From Acidimicrobiia bacterium (GTDB taxonomy: Bacteria > Actinomycetota > Acidimicrobiia > IMCC26256 > JAMXLJ01): a DNA stretch of 35,220 nucleotides. Below, piece after piece: positions 33,344-35,220 of this stretch. Position 1 is the first letter of the stretch. Every line of letters begins with the position of its first letter. Made by a program: the position numbers and the translations under genes. The notes below the pieces were generated by a model. The model saw only the letters and a program-made list of their open reading frames with translations. It ran no database searches and was not told the origin of the DNA. The stretch covers positions 1-35,220 of the forward strand of contig DASRES010000078.1 of assembly GCA_035651955.1 (NCBI GenBank), written 5' to 3'.

Positions 33344-34546
33344 ATGACCGCGACGATCGAACCGCACCCCGAGCTGTTCCTCCCGGAACCGGAGCCGCGT
33401 GAGGTGAAGTACACGGTCATCTCCGTGGACGACCACCTCGTCGAGCCGCCCGACATGTTCGAGGGGCGGCTTCCCGCCGCGCTGCAGGAGCTGGCCCCCC
33501 GCATCGTCGAGACCAAGCACGGTCACCAGGTGTGGGAGTTCGACGGCGGGCGCTACACGCAGGTCGGGATGAACGCGGTCGCCGGGCGGCGGCCCGACAC
33601 CGTTCGGGTCGAGCCGTTCCGGTTCGACCAGATGCGCCGGGGCTGCTTCGACATCCACGCGCGGGTTCACGACATGGACGTCAACGGCGTGTGGGCCTCG
33701 CTCAACTTCCCGTCGATGATCACGGGGTTCTGCGGGCGCGTGTTCTCGCAGTGCTCGGATCCCGAGCTGGGGCTCGCCGTCACGAGGGCCTGGAACGACT
33801 GGCTCCACGAGGAGTGGTGGCAGCCCTATCCGGACCGGATCATCCCGCTCGGCATCACGTTCCTCACCGATCCCGAGCTCGGCGCGCAGGAGATCCGCCG
33901 CAACGCCGAGCGCGGGTTCCGTTCCGTCACGCTGCCCGAGCGTCCGCAGAACATCGACCTGCCGTCGATCTTCGACGACTACTGGGACCCCATCATCCGG
34001 GCCTGCGCGGACACCGACACCGTGATCTCGCTGCACGTCGGCTCTTCGGGGATGTACCCGATGCCGCCCGGTGCGCCGGCGATCCAGCTGGGCTCGACGA
34101 TGTTCGGGCAGATGTCCCTGAGCGCGTGCGCGGAGTGGCTCTGGTCCGGCTACGCGGTCCGCTACCCGAACCTGAAGATCGCGATGTCCGAGGGTGGCGT
34201 CGGCTGGGTCGCGATGCTGATCGACCGCCTCGACAACATCGTCGACCGCTCGGGCTACGGGCTCGACGGCTTCGGGGGCCAGCGCCCGGCCGACGTGCTG
34301 CGCCGGAACTTCTGTTTCTGCACGATCGACGACCCGTCGACCATCTGCACCCGCCACACGATCGGCGTCGACCACATCATGGTGGAGGTCGACTACCCGC
34401 ACGGCGACGGCACCTGGCCCGACACGCAGGCCGTCATCGAGCGGTACTGGGGCGACCTCCCCAACGTCGAGCTGCGCAAGATGTGCTGCGAGAACGCGGC
34501 CGCCCTCTACCGCCACCCCTTGCCGGAGCGCGTCCTCCCCGCCTAG
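33344..34546 (+). CDS. Amidohydrolase family 2 protein
   Basis: This 400-residue metal-dependent TIM-barrel hydrolase or decarboxylase belongs to the amidohydrolase-related family. The N-terminal metal motif is VDDHLVEPPDMF, the form common in this branch in place of HxH. Other conserved stretches are GVWASLNFPSM, ARAWNDWLHEEW-like TRAWNDWLHEEW, LHVGSSGM (metal histidine) and MVEVDYPHGDGTWP near the C-terminus. Actinobacteria have many such proteins of unknown substrate. A strong AGGAGGA ribosome-binding site lies six bases before the ATG. It sits between the kinase B and second FHA genes without an obvious functional link to them. A hairpin follows. Confidence 0.88.
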   Translation: MTATIEPHPELFLPEPEPREVKYTVISVDDHLVEPPDMFEGRLPAALQELAPRIVETKHGHQVWEFDGGRYTQVGMNAVAGRRPDTVRVEPFRFDQMRRGCFDIHARVHDMDVNGVWASLNFPSMITGFCGRVFSQCSDPELGLAVTRAWNDWLHEEWWQPYPDRIIPLGITFLTDPELGAQEIRRNAERGFRSVTLPERPQNIDLPSIFDDYWDPIIRACADTDTVISLHVGSSGMYPMPPGAPAIQLGSTMFGQMSLSACAEWLWSGYAVRYPNLKIAMSEGGVGWVAMLIDRLDNIVDRSGYGLDGFGGQRPADVLRRNFCFCTIDDPSTICTRHTIGVDHIMVEVDYPHGDGTWPDTQAVIERYWGDLPNVELRKMCCENAAALYRHPLPERVLPA

Positions 34547-34556
34547 CTCGTTCCGT

Positions 34557-34591
34557 GAAGCGTGACGGCAACATGCTTGCCGTTCCGCTTC
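34557..34591 (+). terminator. Hairpin after the amidohydrolase gene
   Basis: GAAGCG and ACGGCAA (34557-34571) pair with TTGCCGT and CGCTTC (34577-34591), interrupted by a 2x2 mismatch, with a 5-base loop. It starts 10 bases after the stop codon. No T-run follows. Confidence 0.6.
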
Positions 34592-34686
34592 CCAAAAGGG
34601 TGCGGACAGCTTCCACTTTTCACGCGTCGTGGCGCGCGCCATGATGCTGCGCCGCACCGGGGCGGTGTGGCAGGGGCAGAGGGCGG

Positions 34687-35220
34687 ATGACGGCACCGCC
34701 GGTGGAGATCAAGGTTGGGGACACGCACGCGACGTTCGCGGAGGACGTCGCGACGGTCGTGATCGGGCGGTCCGCCTCGGCCGACGTGCGCGTCGACGAT
34801 CCGCGCGTGTCGCGCGTGCATGCAGTCCTCAGCCGGAACGGTGAGGGCTGGGTGATCGAGGACCGTCACAGCGCGAACGGCACGTTCGTGCTCGGCGCAA
34901 GCGTCGAGCGTCTCGTGATCGACGGCCCGACGGTCATCCGGCTCGCGGATCCGGACGACGGGATCCCGCTGCTCGTCACCCCGGGCGGGGCGGTGACCAC
35001 CGCGGTCGTCTCGCGACGCTACGGGACGAGCAGAGTGCGCATCGGGCGCGCGACGGACAACGACGTCGTCGTGGACGACCCGCACGTCTCGCGCTACCAC
35101 GCCGAGCTCCGCCGCGAGGACGGTGCCTGGCTGCTCTGCGACCTGAACACCGCGAACGGCACCATCGTCGACGGCCGTCGCGTCACCGCGGATGTCGTGA
35201 GCGATGCGATCCACGTCGAG
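34687..35220 (+). CDS. FHA-FHA protein, paralogue of the LuxR-fused regulator (partial)
   Basis: The frame is open from the ATG at 34687 to the right edge, giving 178 residues without a C-terminus. FHA1 has VVIGRSASADVRVDDPRVSR and FHA2 has RIGRATDNDVVVDDPHVSRY. The first 45 residues align without a gap with the protein at 30229, including G27-R28, S42-R43 and H45. The inter-domain segment LADPDDGIPLLVTPGG is also shared (LADPDEGISILLTPEG there). The missing part may be another LuxR HTH. An ABC-transporter module, as in Rv1747-type proteins, is the alternative. GGGGCAGAGGG lies upstream of the ATG. It would read phosphothreonine marks, possibly from kinase B. Confidence 0.88.
   Translation, partial: MTAPPVEIKVGDTHATFAEDVATVVIGRSASADVRVDDPRVSRVHAVLSRNGEGWVIEDRHSANGTFVLGASVERLVIDGPTVIRLADPDDGIPLLVTPGGAVTTAVVSRRYGTSRVRIGRATDNDVVVDDPHVSRYHAELRREDGAWLLCDLNTANGTIVDGRRVTADVVSDAIHVE

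Overview
The window is about 70% G+C DNA with dense, mostly co-directional gene blocks, GTG starts, several genes that look leaderless, class E sortase, DUF2630, PknB-type kinases with extracellular tails and FHA proteins. This points to an actinobacterium. Acidimicrobiia or a related deep lineage is my guess, but no rRNA or other marker gene is present to settle it. I see no insertion sequence, phage, CRISPR array, tRNA or rRNA.

Left part (1-5670, minus strand): the N-terminal propeller of an S9-type peptidase runs off the left edge. Next to it is a thiamine salvage operon read leftwards: TPP riboswitch, thiamine pyrophosphokinase, thiamine-binding lipoprotein, fused two-domain permease and ATPase. 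All of its genes overlap or abut, so uptake and phosphorylation of thiamine are controlled together by thiamine diphosphate.

Middle-left (5720-11180): an HDOD regulator, a small DUF2007 protein, then branched-chain amino-acid / 2-oxoacid metabolism. An E2 acyltransferase lacking any lipoyl domain diverges from a fused alpha-beta E1, which is followed by a Leu/Val dehydrogenase. The dehydrogenase makes 2-oxoacids and the E1/E2 pair would turn them into acyl-CoA.

Middle (11181-18216): a membrane protein with a degenerate GGDEF domain, a UDP-sugar dehydrogenase, a tail-anchored protein, a laminin-G-like lipoprotein, a small unknown protein, an epimerase overlapping an enoyl-CoA hydratase homologue, and a flavin reductase. 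Hairpin-forming intergenic repeats are concentrated here.

Middle-right (18253-26958): a type B carboxylesterase, a three-subunit molybdenum hydroxylase (FAD, 2Fe-2S and molybdopterin subunits, overlapping genes) whose active-site loop is not that of CO dehydrogenase, a propeller lipoprotein, a PEP mutase/isocitrate lyase family enzyme, a zinc-ribbon protein of unknown function and DUF2630.

Right part (26978-35220): the most unusual block. A class E sortase, a Ser/Thr kinase overlapping a gene for an FHA-FHA-LuxR protein, a second kinase with a Thr-rich extracellular stalk, an amidohydrolase, and a second FHA-FHA protein cut by the window edge. The two kinases appear to share an extracellular domain and the two FHA proteins are clear paralogues. 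This suggests a duplicated kinase/phosphothreonine-reader signalling system that, in one copy, ends directly in a DNA-binding domain.

Across the window several genes are preceded by a bipartite motif (TCAAG or CAGT, 14-16 bases, then GCCGAT) resembling sigma-28/FliA/WhiG promoters. A 53-bp structured repeat occurs twice.
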